In this document: piece after piece, positions 42,618 through 51,510 of the stretch
How positions within the stretch are numbered: the first letter of the stretch is position 1
How the letters are laid out: the number at the start of each line of letters is the position of its first letter
NCBI GenBank assembly: GCA_040221175.1
Contig: JAVJVK010000007.1
Location: forward strand, 248,001-312,000
Direction of reading: 5' to 3'
Length of the DNA: 64,000 bases
DNA from: Phycisphaerales bacterium
GTDB lineage: Bacteria > Planctomycetota > Phycisphaerae > Phycisphaerales > UBA1924
The notes under the pieces: generated by a model
The model's input: the letters and a program-made list of their open reading frames with translations, nothing else
Database searches by the model: none
What the model was told of the DNA's origin: nothing
Translations under genes and position numbers: made by a program

Positions 42618-44099
42618 ATGGCCCGGCCGAGCATGATCGAGACCGCACGACGCATCGCACGCGGCGAGCAATCGGCCCGCGAGGCCGCCCAGGCGGCACT
42701 GACCCGCATCGAACGGGCCCAACGCGAACTGAACGCGTTCATCCAGGTGCTCCAGGGCCCGGCCCTGGAGCAGGCGGAAGCGATCGATCGCCAGCGCGCT
42801 GCTGGAGACCAGCTTGGGCCGCTGGCGGGCGTGCCCGTCGTGCTCAAGGACAACATCTGCTTCGGTCGAACGACCTGCGCGAGCCGCATGCTTGAGCACT
42901 ACGAGAGCCCGTACGACGCCACGGTCGTCACCCGGCTCCGCCACGCGGGCGCGGTGGTGGTGGCCAAGGCCAACCTGGACGAGTTCGCCATGGGCGGCAG
43001 CGGCGAGCACTCGGCGTTTGGGCCCACCCGAAACCCCTGGGACTTGTCTCGCGTGCCCGGCGGCAGCAGCAGCGGGAGCGCCGCGGCGGTCGCCGCCGGA
43101 TGCGTCGACCTGGCGCTGGGCAGCGATACCGGAGGTTCGGTTCGTCAGCCGGCCGCGCTGTGCGGCCTGGTGGGCCTCAAGCCGACGTACGGGCGCGTGT
43201 CACGCTACGGCCTGGTCGCCTTTGCCAGCAGCCTCGACCAGATCGGCACGTTAACCAATTCTGTCGAAGAAGCAGCGGCGACCCTGACCATCATCGCGGG
43301 CCACGACCCGCACGACGCGACCAGCTCGCCAAGGCAGTCCGATTCCTTCATCGACGCGCTCGATCTCGAGAGCCCAAGCGACCGCGTCGCTCTGGTAGCA
43401 CCTGAGGGAAGCGTGCATCCCGGCATCGTCGACGCACTGCAACGCGCCGCGAGCATCTTGCAGGAAGCGGGCGTCGACGTGGATGAGGGCGAACTGCCTC
43501 ACACGCGGCACGGCATCGCGGCCTACTACCTCATCGCGCCGGCCGAGGCATCCAGCAATCTCGCGCGGTACGACGGCGTGCGATACGGCCGGCGAGCCGA
43601 GCTCGAAGAGGGCGAAGGCCTCGAGGCTTTGTACGTTCGTTCGCGGAGCGAGGGCTTCGGCGCCGAGGTCAAGCGCCGCATCATGCTGGGCACGCATGCG
43701 CTCAGCAGCGGGTACTACGACCAGTACTACGGCAAGGCCCAGCGCACGCGTCGGCTGATCAAGAACGACTTCGAGCGCCTCTTCGAGCGGGGCGCCCGCG
43801 CCGTGCTCATGCCCACCACGCCCAACCCGGCATTCAGGCTTGGCGAGAAGCTGAACGATCCGCTGACCATGTATCTCGAAGACGCGTTCACCGTGGGCGC
43901 GAGCCTGGCGGGCCTGCCGGCCATGAACGTTCCGGCCGGCCTGGTCGACATCGACGGCGTCTCGCTGCCAGTTGGCGTGCAGTTGGTGGGGCGTCCGTTC
44001 GATGAAGCGGGACTGCTGCGGCTTGCTCGAACGCTCGAGCGGGGGCTGGGGCTGGGCTTCAGAGCACAAAGCCCGCTGGCGATGCAACTGGAGGGGTGA
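42618..44099 (+). CDS. gatA: glutamyl-tRNA(Gln)/aspartyl-tRNA(Asn) amidotransferase subunit A
   Basis: Encodes 493 residues with AAGGAG before ATG 42618. GatA supplies the ammonia-transferring amidase of the transamidation route to Gln-tRNA or Asn-tRNA. The amidase signature is complete: VLKDNICFGRTTCASRML with catalytic Lys, then GGSSSGSAAAVAAGCVDLA with the Ser-cis-Ser region, and LGSDTGGSVRQPAALCG with the nucleophilic serine; the C-terminal YYDQYYGKAQRTRRLI and PTTPNPAFRLGEK fit GatA. Neither gatB nor gatC is adjacent, so the operon is split in this organism. The TGA is one base from the anti-sigma gene's stop. Confidence 0.93.
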   Translation: MARPSMIETARRIARGEQSAREAAQAALTRIERAQRELNAFIQVLQGPALEQAEAIDRQRAAGDQLGPLAGVPVVLKDNICFGRTTCASRMLEHYESPYDATVVTRLRHAGAVVVAKANLDEFAMGGSGEHSAFGPTRNPWDLSRVPGGSSSGSAAAVAAGCVDLALGSDTGGSVRQPAALCGLVGLKPTYGRVSRYGLVAFASSLDQIGTLTNSVEEAAATLTIIAGHDPHDATSSPRQSDSFIDALDLESPSDRVALVAPEGSVHPGIVDALQRAASILQEAGVDVDEGELPHTRHGIAAYYLIAPAEASSNLARYDGVRYGRRAELEEGEGLEALYVRSRSEGFGAEVKRRIMLGTHALSSGYYDQYYGKAQRTRRLIKNDFERLFERGARAVLMPTTPNPAFRLGEKLNDPLTMYLEDAFTVGASLAGLPAMNVPAGLVDIDGVSLPVGVQLVGRPFDEAGLLRLARTLERGLGLGFRAQSPLAMQLEG

Positions 44100-44100
44100 C

Positions 44101-45045
44101 TCAGATGGCGCCGGCGATCGCGGGAGCCTGGAACTTGGTGGCCAGCGAGCGCGTGGTCTCGGGCGAGAAGGTCACCAGGTAGTACACCAGCCCATCGTGA
44201 CGCCAGCCGATGATGCTGGCCGCGTCGACGGACTCGGCACCGACCGCATAGGCCTTGCCTTCCTCGAATCGCTTGTCGCCACACCGCTGGATGTAGAGGC
44301 TGACCTCGACGGCCTGGCCCTCGGGATTCAGCGTCTCGAACATCACGTGGATCGACGGACCCTTGCCGGGCACCTGGCACCTGCCCGCCGCGATGAACGC
44401 CGCGCCGTCCATCGTGAGGTCCTGGGCGGTAAATCCGTTGCCCAGGATTTCACGGAAGGCCTGGGGCACCTTCTGGAGGTCTCGCTCGGTGAACTTTCGG
44501 ATGCTCGTGGGGTGGCTCGCGCAGCGGGAATGCTCGCTGGTCATAAAGCCAGCCAACTGGACGCCCGTCGGAACGGCGCCGGCCTGCGCCACACCCAACC
44601 CGGCGGGCTGCGTGGGCGCATTGCCCCGGAAGTAGGCCGAGACGGCCGCCACGATCACGATCGCCGCGGCCAGGGCGATGAAGCGCTGCCATGTCGGAAA
44701 CCGCACCACCGGCGCATCGGATGCGTCGGTGGCCATCGCTTGGGGCATGGGAGCCGGGTCGGCGTCGGCCAGGCGGACCTGCCCGGTCAGCGCAGTAATG
44801 CGGTCGCGCAGGGCTTGGGGACATTCGCAGCCGTCGCACATGCAGCGATTCACCGCCGCACGCATCGAACGTTCCGCCGACTCGCGACGTACGAGGTCGG
44901 GTCGGCCGGCCTTGGCCCGTGCGTACGCGGCCGATTCGTCGGCAGACAGCTCACCATCGGCGGCCAGGCGCACGAGTCGATCAAGCGTGACGCGATCGAG
45001 CGAGCCTTGGATGTTGTCGTCGGGTCCGCTGTGGTCGTGGCTCAT
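44101..45045 (-). CDS. probable membrane anti-sigma factor with Cys-rich zinc-like motif
   Basis: Encodes 314 residues from ATG 45045 with GGAG upstream. Residues ~20-55 (DRVTLDRLVRLAADGELSAD) resemble the N-terminal part of anti-sigma domains; NRCMCDGCECPQALRDRIT (about residue 70) is a cysteine cluster at the place where zinc anti-sigma domains have HxxxCxxC. One transmembrane helix follows at residues ~120-140 (FIALAAAIVIVAAVSAYF), and the C-terminal ~160 residues would be periplasmic. The gene is downstream of an ECF sigma factor on the same strand, the usual pairing. Binding to that sigma factor is inferred from order. Confidence 0.78.
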   Translation of the reverse strand: MSHDHSGPDDNIQGSLDRVTLDRLVRLAADGELSADESAAYARAKAGRPDLVRRESAERSMRAAVNRCMCDGCECPQALRDRITALTGQVRLADADPAPMPQAMATDASDAPVVRFPTWQRFIALAAAIVIVAAVSAYFRGNAPTQPAGLGVAQAGAVPTGVQLAGFMTSEHSRCASHPTSIRKFTERDLQKVPQAFREILGNGFTAQDLTMDGAAFIAAGRCQVPGKGPSIHVMFETLNPEGQAVEVSLYIQRCGDKRFEEGKAYAVGAESVDAASIIGWRHDGLVYYLVTFSPETTRSLATKFQAPAIAGAI

Positions 45046-45174
45046 GGTGCCGCTCCAAAAACCGTTCATGGGCCGGCCGGGGTCCGATGGGTCCGAAATA
45101 GGTCCGAATCGGCCGGCGGCGTATCCCATAGGGAGTTGCCTGATCCGTCGGCCGAAACCAGCCGCTTGATTTTC

Positions 45175-45768
45175 CTAACCAAGGTCGCGCGAGCTTTCAT
45201 CCCCCGCAAGGCGATCAATTCCAAGTCTTTCTGACACCGAAGGATCGGCCCCCAGGGCGTCGGCCACCAGCTTGCGCGCCCGGTGTAACCGCGACATGAC
45301 CGTACCGATGGGGACCTCCAGGATCTCGGCGATCTCCCGATACTTCAGGCCCTCCACGCCCCAGAGCAGCAGGATCTCCCGGAACTCGGGCTTCAGCTGC
45401 TCGATGGCGGCCTTGAGGGCCTCGTCGACCTGCTCCCAATCGAAGCTGGCCAGATCCCAAGCCGGGGCCGCCTCGCCGGGCGTCAGCTCGCCGTCGGACT
45501 CTTCGAAGAACTCGCCGACCGGCGTTGGCCTGCGGCCCTGCTTCTTCAGGTCCGAATAAAACGCGTTGTGGGCAATGGTGAAGAGCCAGGCCCGCATGCC
45601 GCCGCCGCGTTCTTCGAACTTCTCCCAGGTTTCGCTCTTGAGCGCCCGCAGGTAGACGTTCTGGACCAGCTCGTCGGCGCGTTCGGGGTTCCGCGTCAGG
45701 TGATACGCCAAGCGGTACACCGAATCGAGGTGTTCCAGGGCCATGGCTTCAAATGCCTGACGATCCAT
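45175..45768 (-). CDS. ECF-type RNA polymerase sigma factor
   Basis: Encodes 197 residues, typical of group 4. Region 2 is MALEHLDSVYRLAYHLTRNPERADELVQ (split; residues ~8-35) with DELVQNVYLRAL as the DNA-melting and -10 binding helix and WLFTIAHNAFYSDLKK following. Region 4 (residues ~125-180) has LKPEFREILLLWGVEGLKYR and the helix-turn-helix EIAEILEVPIGTVMSRLHRAR that reads the -35 element. The linker is short and acidic (EESDGELTPGEAAPAW). AAGGAAGG precedes ATG 45768. The presumed anti-sigma gene follows after 129 bp. Confidence 0.95.
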   Translation of the reverse strand: MDRQAFEAMALEHLDSVYRLAYHLTRNPERADELVQNVYLRALKSETWEKFEERGGGMRAWLFTIAHNAFYSDLKKQGRRPTPVGEFFEESDGELTPGEAAPAWDLASFDWEQVDEALKAAIEQLKPEFREILLLWGVEGLKYREIAEILEVPIGTVMSRLHRARKLVADALGADPSVSERLGIDRLAGDESSRDLG

Positions 45769-45870
45769 GCGGGGCCTTCCTTCGGCCGCCGGACCAAGTG
45801 CCCGGCTTGCAGGCGAGGGTACACCCCCCGGACGGGCTCGACCGGCGTGCGGAGGCGATCCGTGGGCTCA

Positions 45871-45876
45871 TACGCT
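45871..45876 (+). promoter_or_regulatory. -10-like box TACGCT, 6 nt before mutM
   Basis: TACGCT, then TTGGGC and GTG 45883. The codon after the GTG is the Pro that Fpg enzymes need as the mature N-terminus, which supports both the start and the box. Confidence 0.5.
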
Positions 45877-45882
45877 TTGGGC

Positions 45883-46830
45883 GTGCCGGAGTTGCCCGAG
45901 GTCGAACACCTGCGACGGACGCTCGAGCCCAGGCTCCTGGGTCGGAGCGTGACGAGGGCCACGCTCCACCGCCGCGACGTGGCCGTTGGCCCCGAAGACC
46001 CGCCCGGCGGGTTCGCCCGCCAACGCTCGCCCGTGCGGCCCACGCGGCTTGGCAGGCGCCAGATGCTCGATGGCGCACGCATTGCCCGCATCGACCGTCG
46101 GGGCAAGTTCCTGGCCGTCGTGGCGTTCGATGGCCGGGCCCTGGGCGTCCACCTGGGCATGACGGGTCAACTGCTCTGGGCCCGCGCCGGCGGCCGGTTG
46201 CCCACCGACCACGTCCACGCCACGTGGCGGCTCGATGACGGGTCGCGGCTCATATTCCGAGACCCCCGCCGGTTCGGCGGGCTTTGGGTCGCCCAGTCGC
46301 GCGACGCCCTGCCGCCCTGGGGCGGCCTCGGTCCGGATGCCCTGGAACTGACCGGCGAGCAGTTGGCCGCTCTAGTGGCGGTGGCTCGAAGGCCGATCAA
46401 GGCCGCCCTGCTGGACCAGGCGGTGCTGGCGGGTGTTGGGAACATCTACGCCGACGAGGCCCTGCACGCGGCAGGCATCCATCCCGCATCGCCGGCGTGC
46501 GAGATCGACCCTGGCCACTTGGCAGCGCTTGGGCGGGTGCTGGTCGATCTGCTGACGGCGGCCATTGGCGCCGGAGGATCGACGCTGCGTGACTATCGGG
46601 GGGCCGAGGGGCAGCGCGGGGCATTCCAGCTCCGCCACGCGGTCTATGGCCGGGCAGGGCAGCCCTGCCGCACCTGCGGCCGGCCGCTCTCGTGCGGGCT
46701 GCTTGCTCAGCGGACCACGGTCTGGTGCGACGCGTGCCAGCGTCCCCAACCTGCCAACGATTTATCCACAAGGGCCGAGCCCCGGACGAACGGGCGGACG
46801 ACCCCCTCTCTTTCTACCCTTTCTATATAG
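45883..46830 (+). CDS. mutM: formamidopyrimidine-DNA glycosylase (Fpg/MutM)
   Basis: Encodes 315 residues from GTG 45883. The N-terminus MPELPEVEHLRRTLEP provides the catalytic Pro after Met removal and Glu3; this repairs 8-oxoguanine and ring-opened purines by glycosylase and lyase steps. RRGKFLAVV (about residue 75) carries the catalytic Lys, RDPRRFGG the second DNA-contact region and VGNIYADEALHAAGIHP the helix-two-turn-helix. The zinc finger CRTCGRPLSC...WCDAC (residues ~265-288) is complete. An insertion of about 15 residues follows residue 45 and a tail of about 30 residues follows the zinc finger; the tail overlaps a DnaA box. Confidence 0.92.
   Translation: MPELPEVEHLRRTLEPRLLGRSVTRATLHRRDVAVGPEDPPGGFARQRSPVRPTRLGRRQMLDGARIARIDRRGKFLAVVAFDGRALGVHLGMTGQLLWARAGGRLPTDHVHATWRLDDGSRLIFRDPRRFGGLWVAQSRDALPPWGGLGPDALELTGEQLAALVAVARRPIKAALLDQAVLAGVGNIYADEALHAAGIHPASPACEIDPGHLAALGRVLVDLLTAAIGAGGSTLRDYRGAEGQRGAFQLRHAVYGRAGQPCRTCGRPLSCGLLAQRTTVWCDACQRPQPANDLSTRAEPRTNGRTTPSLSTLSI
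46762..46770 (+). promoter_or_regulatory. perfect DnaA box TTATCCACA
   Basis: Exact consensus DnaA box within the mutM 3' end, pointing right. Two more boxes follow at 46865 and 47042. Confidence 0.6.
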
Positions 46831-47050
46831 AAAATAGTCTTCGTATTCGTTACGCATGTCGCCATGTGGATAATCACGGCCGAGGCGCCCGTAAGGCACG
46901 CCGTGACAGCAAATTAGGGTGGTTGATCGGGCGGCGCTTCCCTGTCGCAAGGCGCTCGCCACGTGTGCCCGGGCGGCATGGCGCTCGGTTGGGTGAGCCG
47001 TGCCAGGGCGGCCCAGACCACCGCCGAGCGCCAATAACAGGTTGTCCACA
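46762..47050. other. candidate replication origin (DnaA box cluster with AT-rich segment)
   Basis: Two perfect boxes, TTATCCACA at 46762-46770 and TGTGGATAA at 46865-46873 (opposite direction), and a one-mismatch box TTGTCCACA at 47042-47050. Between the two perfect boxes lies the AT-rich stretch 46808-46860 with TTTCTATATAGAAAATAG, rare in this window. The gap is the only long spacer between convergent genes here. dnaN is 16 kb away; dnaA is not in the window. The role as oriC is an inference. Confidence 0.45.
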
Positions 47051-47127
47051 CCAGTACCGACAGGCGCTGGCGCAAAAGAAAAGGCCCCTGTTGGGGCCTG
47101 CAGCGCTTGGACGTGATCGCGAAAGGG
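46831..47127. other. 297-bp convergent intergenic region
   Basis: Holds the AT-rich segment, two of the three DnaA boxes and the minus-strand terminator at 47075-47099. No small gene was recognised. Confidence 0.6.
47075..47099 (-). terminator. rho-independent terminator for the HTH-membrane gene
   Basis: On the minus strand the stem AGGCCCC-AACA-GGGGCCT is followed by TTTTCTTTT. It ends 28 bp after the stop at 47128. Confidence 0.85.
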
Positions 47128-47940
47128 TCAGCTGGTCATCTTGCCGACCAGGTAGCCCACGATCGCCAAGACGAGCACGACGCCGGCCATGCCCGCGGCG
47201 AGCATCCAGATCTCAAGCCCGCCCACCAGGTCCATCATGACGCCCGCCCCGGTGGTGATCGAGACGATCAGGGCGAAGGCGAATGCCATGACCAGGAACA
47301 AGCCAAACGACGCAAACATGGTGGCCATCGAGGCCCCTGGCTCGAGGGTTTCCTCGGCGTAGACGACCGCGGCCGGTTGGCTGGCGGTGGTGCCGGCCTC
47401 CTCGAACAGCGCGCCGCCGCCGGCATCGACGTTCTCGCCCACCGTGGAGCCTTCGCCGTCCATGTCGAAATCGCTGAGCAGGTCGGCGCCCAGCGAGGTG
47501 TCGTCGGCTTCGCGGGTCATGTCCAGCAGGCCGCTGCCCGACGCGGCAGGGTCGGCGGCGGTGTCCATGCCGAAGCTGGGGGCGGCGGTAATCTGGGTCT
47601 GGGCGGCGGCGTCGGCCTCTTCGACCTCGTCGGCATCGAAGATGCTGATGCCGGTCTGTTCCTTGGGCTCTTCGAGATCCGGCGCGTCGTCATCGTCAGC
47701 AAAGCCGATGGCCGAGTCGTCGGACTCCAGCCCGATGCTTGAATCGTCGGCCAGGCCGGGCAGGTCGTCGTCGTCCGCGTCGCTTTCGGCGAGCATGTCG
47801 ACCTGATCGACCTTGAAGATGAGCTTGTCACCGTCGACGAACTTGCTCAGGCGGTTGGATTCGACGAGCTCCAAGACCTCTTCCTCGCTCTTGCCGAGCT
47901 TCTGGCAGGTCTCTTCCATCGAGTAGAACAGCTTGGCCAT
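47128..47940 (-). CDS. HTH-like N-terminal domain joined to an acidic linker and two membrane helices
   Basis: Encodes 270 residues with GGAG upstream of ATG 47940. MAKLFYSMEETCQKLGKSEE begins an excisionase/MerR-type helix-turn-helix (residues 6-40, with RLSKFVDGDKLIFKVDQVD as the wing), a pattern I associate with planctomycete membrane proteins. An acidic low-complexity linker covers residues ~50-195 (rich in Asp, Glu, Ala). Two transmembrane helices follow at ~210-232 (TMFASFGLFLVMAFAFALIV) and ~243-264 (IWMLAAGMAGVVLVLAIVGY). A membrane-tethered DNA-binding or protein-binding regulator is plausible. Upstream is divergent mgtE. Confidence 0.75.
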   Translation of the reverse strand: MAKLFYSMEETCQKLGKSEEEVLELVESNRLSKFVDGDKLIFKVDQVDMLAESDADDDDLPGLADDSSIGLESDDSAIGFADDDDAPDLEEPKEQTGISIFDADEVEEADAAAQTQITAAPSFGMDTAADPAASGSGLLDMTREADDTSLGADLLSDFDMDGEGSTVGENVDAGGGALFEEAGTTASQPAAVVYAEETLEPGASMATMFASFGLFLVMAFAFALIVSITTGAGVMMDLVGGLEIWMLAAGMAGVVLVLAIVGYLVGKMTS

Positions 47941-48170
47941 GGCGCTTCGCTCCAGCGTTTGGGCGGGCATGTTTAAGGGAAAGCCCCTTTGCCCCATTGA
48001 AATCCACGATTCGGCTCGCTCGGGAGCCTCGGCGATGGGCCGATCCGCACGCCACCACGCGGCGGATGCGTGGGCGGGGAGGATAGGCCCCAAAGAGGGT
48101 CGGGCGTTTCCGCGGATCTTCACGTCCGCCCGGGTTGCCATTGCCCGGTGGTCGGGCTCCCATTCTGGCC

Positions 48171-49550
48171 ATGAACGCCACCGCCGAGTTGCTGAATGTC
48201 GAGGTCCGGGAACTGATCGAGGCCAAGCGCTATCGCGAGCTGCGCGAGGCCTTGGCCCCGTTGCCGCCCTTCGACGTGGCGGCCGTGCTCGACTTGCTGG
48301 ATCCGGCCGAGGCGGCCGTGGCGTTCCGGCTGCTGCCCCGTGAGCTGGCCGGCGAGGCGTTCGCCGTGCTCGACTACGACCGAGAGCAGGCCATCATCGA
48401 CGCCTTGGGCGATCGGTCGGCCCGCACGATGCTCCAGGCGATGGACCCCGACGATCGGGCGGCCTTGCTCGACGAGATGCCCACGAGCGCTGCGCAGCGG
48501 CTGCTGAGCCAGTTGCGGCCCGAAGACCGCGCCGTCACCCAGCAGATCCTGGGCTATCCCGAGGAGTCGGTCGGCCGCCTGATGACGCCCGATTACGTGC
48601 GCCTGCGACCCGAGTGGACCATCCAGCAGGCGCTCGAGCACATTCGCCGGTATGGCAAGGACGCCGAGACGGTGCACTGGGTGTACGTGATCGACGGCAC
48701 GGGCAAGCTCATCGACGACCTGCACATCCGCTCGATCCTGTTGGCCGAGCCGAACCAGACCGTGCGCGACGTCATGGACGACGCGTACCTGGCGCTGAGC
48801 GCGACCGACGACCAGGAGCAGGCCGCCCGGGCCATGCTCGACTACGACCGCACGGTGTTGCCCGTGGTCGATACCAAGGGCATCCTGCTGGGCATCGTGA
48901 CGATCGACGACGTCGCGGACGTGGTCGAAGAAGAGGCCACCGAAGACATCCAGCTGCTCGGTGGTATGGAGGCGCTGGACGATCCGTACATCAAGACCTC
49001 GCTCGTGGAGATGCTCCGCAAGCGCGGCATCGCGCTGGGTGTGCTATTCGTCGTGCAGGTGGTGACCATCGCCATCCTGGGACGCTTCGAGGGCGCGCTC
49101 GAGGCGCACCTGATTCTGGCCATGCTGGTGCCGCTGATGATCTCGTGCGGAGGAAACACGGGTACGCAGGCGGCGAGCCTGCTGATACGCGCCGTGTCGC
49201 TGCGGGAGGTCTCGCCCACAGACTGGCGCCGGGTCTTGCGCAAGGAGCTGGTGACGGGCGCGATCCTCGGCCTGGCGCTGGGCGTGATGGGCGTGGGCAT
49301 CGTGCTCCTGGTCAACGCCGTCGGCCTGGCCAGCACGGACGAGCCGTTGCGCGTGGGCGTGGCGGTTGGTTTGGCCGTGGTGGGCATCGTCACATGGGCG
49401 GCCATGCTGGGCGGGCTGCTGCCGCTGCTGCTGGAGAAGCTGAAGCTCGACCCGGCCACGATCAGCAGCCCCCTTGTGGCTACGCTGATGGACATCAGTG
49501 GCATCCTGATCTACCTGGGCGTGGCCACGGTGGTGCTGGCGGGAACCTGA
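48171..49550 (+). CDS. mgtE: magnesium transporter MgtE
   Basis: Encodes 459 residues from ATG 48171. The N-terminal superhelical domain (residues ~20-130, e.g. LDPAEAAVAFRLLPRELAGE) is followed by two CBS domains (residues ~135-260; VGRLMTPDYVRLRPEWTIQQ and LPVVDTKGILLGIVTIDDVA) that sense Mg2+ and gate the channel. Five transmembrane helices complete the dimeric pore (residues ~285-459), with the pore-lining SCGGNTGTQAASLLIRAVSL motif and a C-terminal GILIYLGVATVVLAG. Length and order match MgtE. No ribosome-binding site is seen; CATTCT lies four bases upstream but is a weak match to a -10. Confidence 0.93.
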   Translation: MNATAELLNVEVRELIEAKRYRELREALAPLPPFDVAAVLDLLDPAEAAVAFRLLPRELAGEAFAVLDYDREQAIIDALGDRSARTMLQAMDPDDRAALLDEMPTSAAQRLLSQLRPEDRAVTQQILGYPEESVGRLMTPDYVRLRPEWTIQQALEHIRRYGKDAETVHWVYVIDGTGKLIDDLHIRSILLAEPNQTVRDVMDDAYLALSATDDQEQAARAMLDYDRTVLPVVDTKGILLGIVTIDDVADVVEEEATEDIQLLGGMEALDDPYIKTSLVEMLRKRGIALGVLFVVQVVTIAILGRFEGALEAHLILAMLVPLMISCGGNTGTQAASLLIRAVSLREVSPTDWRRVLRKELVTGAILGLALGVMGVGIVLLVNAVGLASTDEPLRVGVAVGLAVVGIVTWAAMLGGLLPLLLEKLKLDPATISSPLVATLMDISGILIYLGVATVVLAGT

Positions 49551-49557
49551 TGCCGGA

Positions 49558-50886
49558 TCAGGCGCAACCGGCGTCGAACGCGTTCTGGAACGAGAGGAAG
49601 TCGAAGATGGTCAGCTCGCCATCGCCGTCGAAGTCGGCGAGTGGGTCGCCGGCGTCGAAGAGGTTCTGGAATGCGAGGAAGTCGAAGATGGTGAGTTCGC
49701 CGTCCCCGTCGAGGTCGGCGGCGCATGACGAGCCCGGCAGCCGTTGCGCATCGACGTGGACTTCCTGCGCGGCGGCCCGATAGTACTGGCCCACGGCCCA
49801 CACGTCGCCGCCGGGCGTAATGGCCATGGTTCGAAACCACTGATCATGGCCGTCGGGGGGCGTGGTGACGTCGATGCGTTCCCACGTCGTGCCGTCATAC
49901 TTGAGCATGAGGGCACGCGGGTACCCATCGGGGTCGGCATCGGTACCAGCGGCGTAGATCTCCGTCGGCGATCGTGCGGCGATGGCGCGCAGGTCTGCCT
50001 TGCCATCGGGGAACGTCGGCGTGTCGACGATTTCCCAGTCGTTGCCGTCCCAGTGCAGGATCAGCGGTTGGCTTCCCTGGCCGCCGACGTTCCATGAGCC
50101 GACGGCCCACACGTCGTCGCTTGCCAGCGCGACCACGTCGCTGAGCTGGGCGACTTCGCGAAGGCCGATGTCGAACAGTTCCCACCGCTCGCCCTGCCAG
50201 CGCACGATGTAGGCGGTCGGGCCAAACCCGCCGATGCCGGTGTCTTGGGCGCTTCCGACGGCCCAAGCATCATCTTCGCTCACGCCGTCGACGTCGCGCA
50301 GCGTGTTGTACGCACGGCCTCCGAATGCGAGCGGTTCGGGCTCGAAGCTGTCCCACCCCGAACCGTTCCATCGGGCGGCCAGAGCTTGGCCCGTGGCCGA
50401 AGGCGGAGGGTCGAGCGTGGCTTGGAAGCCCACGGCCCATGCATCGTGCCCGGCGCGCCCCAAGCCCAGGAAGCCTGCGCCACCGCGCCGTTGCGGGCCG
50501 TCGTCTTGTGTCCAGGACGAACCGTCGTAGCGGAGGACGAGCGTGGCGGCATCCGCGCCCGCGTCGTAGGAACCAACGGCAAAAACTTCGTCGCCGGCCA
50601 TCTTCATCACGCCGTAGAGCGAGGCGCCATCGATGTCGGGCGTCTGGATGAACTCCCACTCTTCGCCGTTGAATCGCATGGCGAAGGTGAAGCTGTAGAA
50701 CAAGGGGAAGGGATCGAAGAAGTCGCTGTTGCCCACGACCCACACCTCGTCGTCGGCTGGTGCATCGCTGCCCTGGGGGATGTTCTGCGGGTAGGGGCTC
50801 GTCGTCGGGAAGAACTGCCACTCGGACTGTGCGAGCGCCGAACCTGCGGCGATCATGATCGTGGCGAGCGTGATGTGGGGGCGCAT
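49558..50886 (-). CDS. secreted seven-repeat beta-propeller protein with GC-type dockerin
   Basis: Encodes 442 residues with AAGGAGA before ATG 50886. Signal peptide MRPHITLATIMIAAGSALAQ. Seven repeats of about 50 residues share the D-(D/E)-x-W-A-V-G core: DDEVWVVGNSDF, GDEVFAVGSYDA, GHDAWAVGFQAT, EDDAWAVGSAQD, SDDVWAVGSWNV, PTEIYAAGTDAD and GGDVWAVGQYYR. Seven units fit a seven-bladed propeller. The dockerin follows: SSCAADLDGDGELTIFDFLAF and then DFDGDGELTIFDFLSFQNAF, ending FDAGCA. All calcium-loop aspartates are in place. The role of the propeller is unknown; secretion and dockerin anchoring are well supported. Confidence 0.85.
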   Translation of the reverse strand: MRPHITLATIMIAAGSALAQSEWQFFPTTSPYPQNIPQGSDAPADDEVWVVGNSDFFDPFPLFYSFTFAMRFNGEEWEFIQTPDIDGASLYGVMKMAGDEVFAVGSYDAGADAATLVLRYDGSSWTQDDGPQRRGGAGFLGLGRAGHDAWAVGFQATLDPPPSATGQALAARWNGSGWDSFEPEPLAFGGRAYNTLRDVDGVSEDDAWAVGSAQDTGIGGFGPTAYIVRWQGERWELFDIGLREVAQLSDVVALASDDVWAVGSWNVGGQGSQPLILHWDGNDWEIVDTPTFPDGKADLRAIAARSPTEIYAAGTDADPDGYPRALMLKYDGTTWERIDVTTPPDGHDQWFRTMAITPGGDVWAVGQYYRAAAQEVHVDAQRLPGSSCAADLDGDGELTIFDFLAFQNLFDAGDPLADFDGDGELTIFDFLSFQNAFDAGCA

Positions 50887-51063
50887 GGTCGACTCTCCTT
50901 GTTCTCGGAAGGACGGATGGGCCTCGTGTGGCCGAGGGTGGCCACGCGTAGCCCGATCAGGCACTCGCACCGCGGCACTGGAGGACCGTGGTGGGAATCG
51001 GGTTGCCGGTCTCGACCTGATTGGCAATTTGCGTGCCCGCGTTGCCGATTGCGGGGAATGCAA

Positions 51064-51507
51064 TCAGGGCGTGGAAGTCTCGAGTGCGATCTGGCGGACG
51101 CCGACGCGCGTGAGGATGTCCTGGGCGGTGACGACGTGTTGCCATGCGACGCCCGCATCGGCGCCCAGGCGGATCTTGATCTTGGCCGGGTCGATGCTCG
51201 ACAGTTGCACACGGGCGTGGGGCTCGAACGCCTCGAGCGCCACCACGCCGCCGCCGAGCCCCGAGACCACGGGCGAGCCGTCGACCATCGAGACGCGGAC
51301 GCCCAGCGTTGGATCGGGCAAGGCGTAGGGATCAAGGACTTCGGTCTCGCGCTGGGCACGCGCGGCGGGCAAGGCCGCGGGTAGGAACCACTCGGGCCCC
51401 ACGAACACGATCGAGGCCATAAAGAAGATCAGGATGACCAGCACCACGTCGACCATGGGCGCCAGGTTGGGGCCGTAGATGTGCCTTGGATCTCTCGAGC
51501 GGCGCAT
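51064..51507 (-). CDS. exbD: ExbD/TolR family biopolymer transport protein (second copy)
   Basis: Encodes 147 residues. Single-helix partner of the ExbB proton channel. After a short basic N-terminus the helix is at residues ~15-36 (LAPMVDVVLVILIFFMASIV); the conserved membrane Asp of MVDVVLVIL (residue ~20) is the proton site. The remaining ~105 residues form the periplasmic domain (RVSMVDGSPVVSGLGGGVVA). It begins after the stop of the other exbD gene with a 3-bp gap. Upstream order exbB-exbD-exbD implies one complex with two different ExbD-type subunits. Confidence 0.88.
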   Translation of the reverse strand: MRRSRDPRHIYGPNLAPMVDVVLVILIFFMASIVFVGPEWFLPAALPAARAQRETEVLDPYALPDPTLGVRVSMVDGSPVVSGLGGGVVALEAFEPHARVQLSSIDPAKIKIRLGADAGVAWQHVVTAQDILTRVGVRQIALETSTP

Positions 51508-51510
51508 GGG

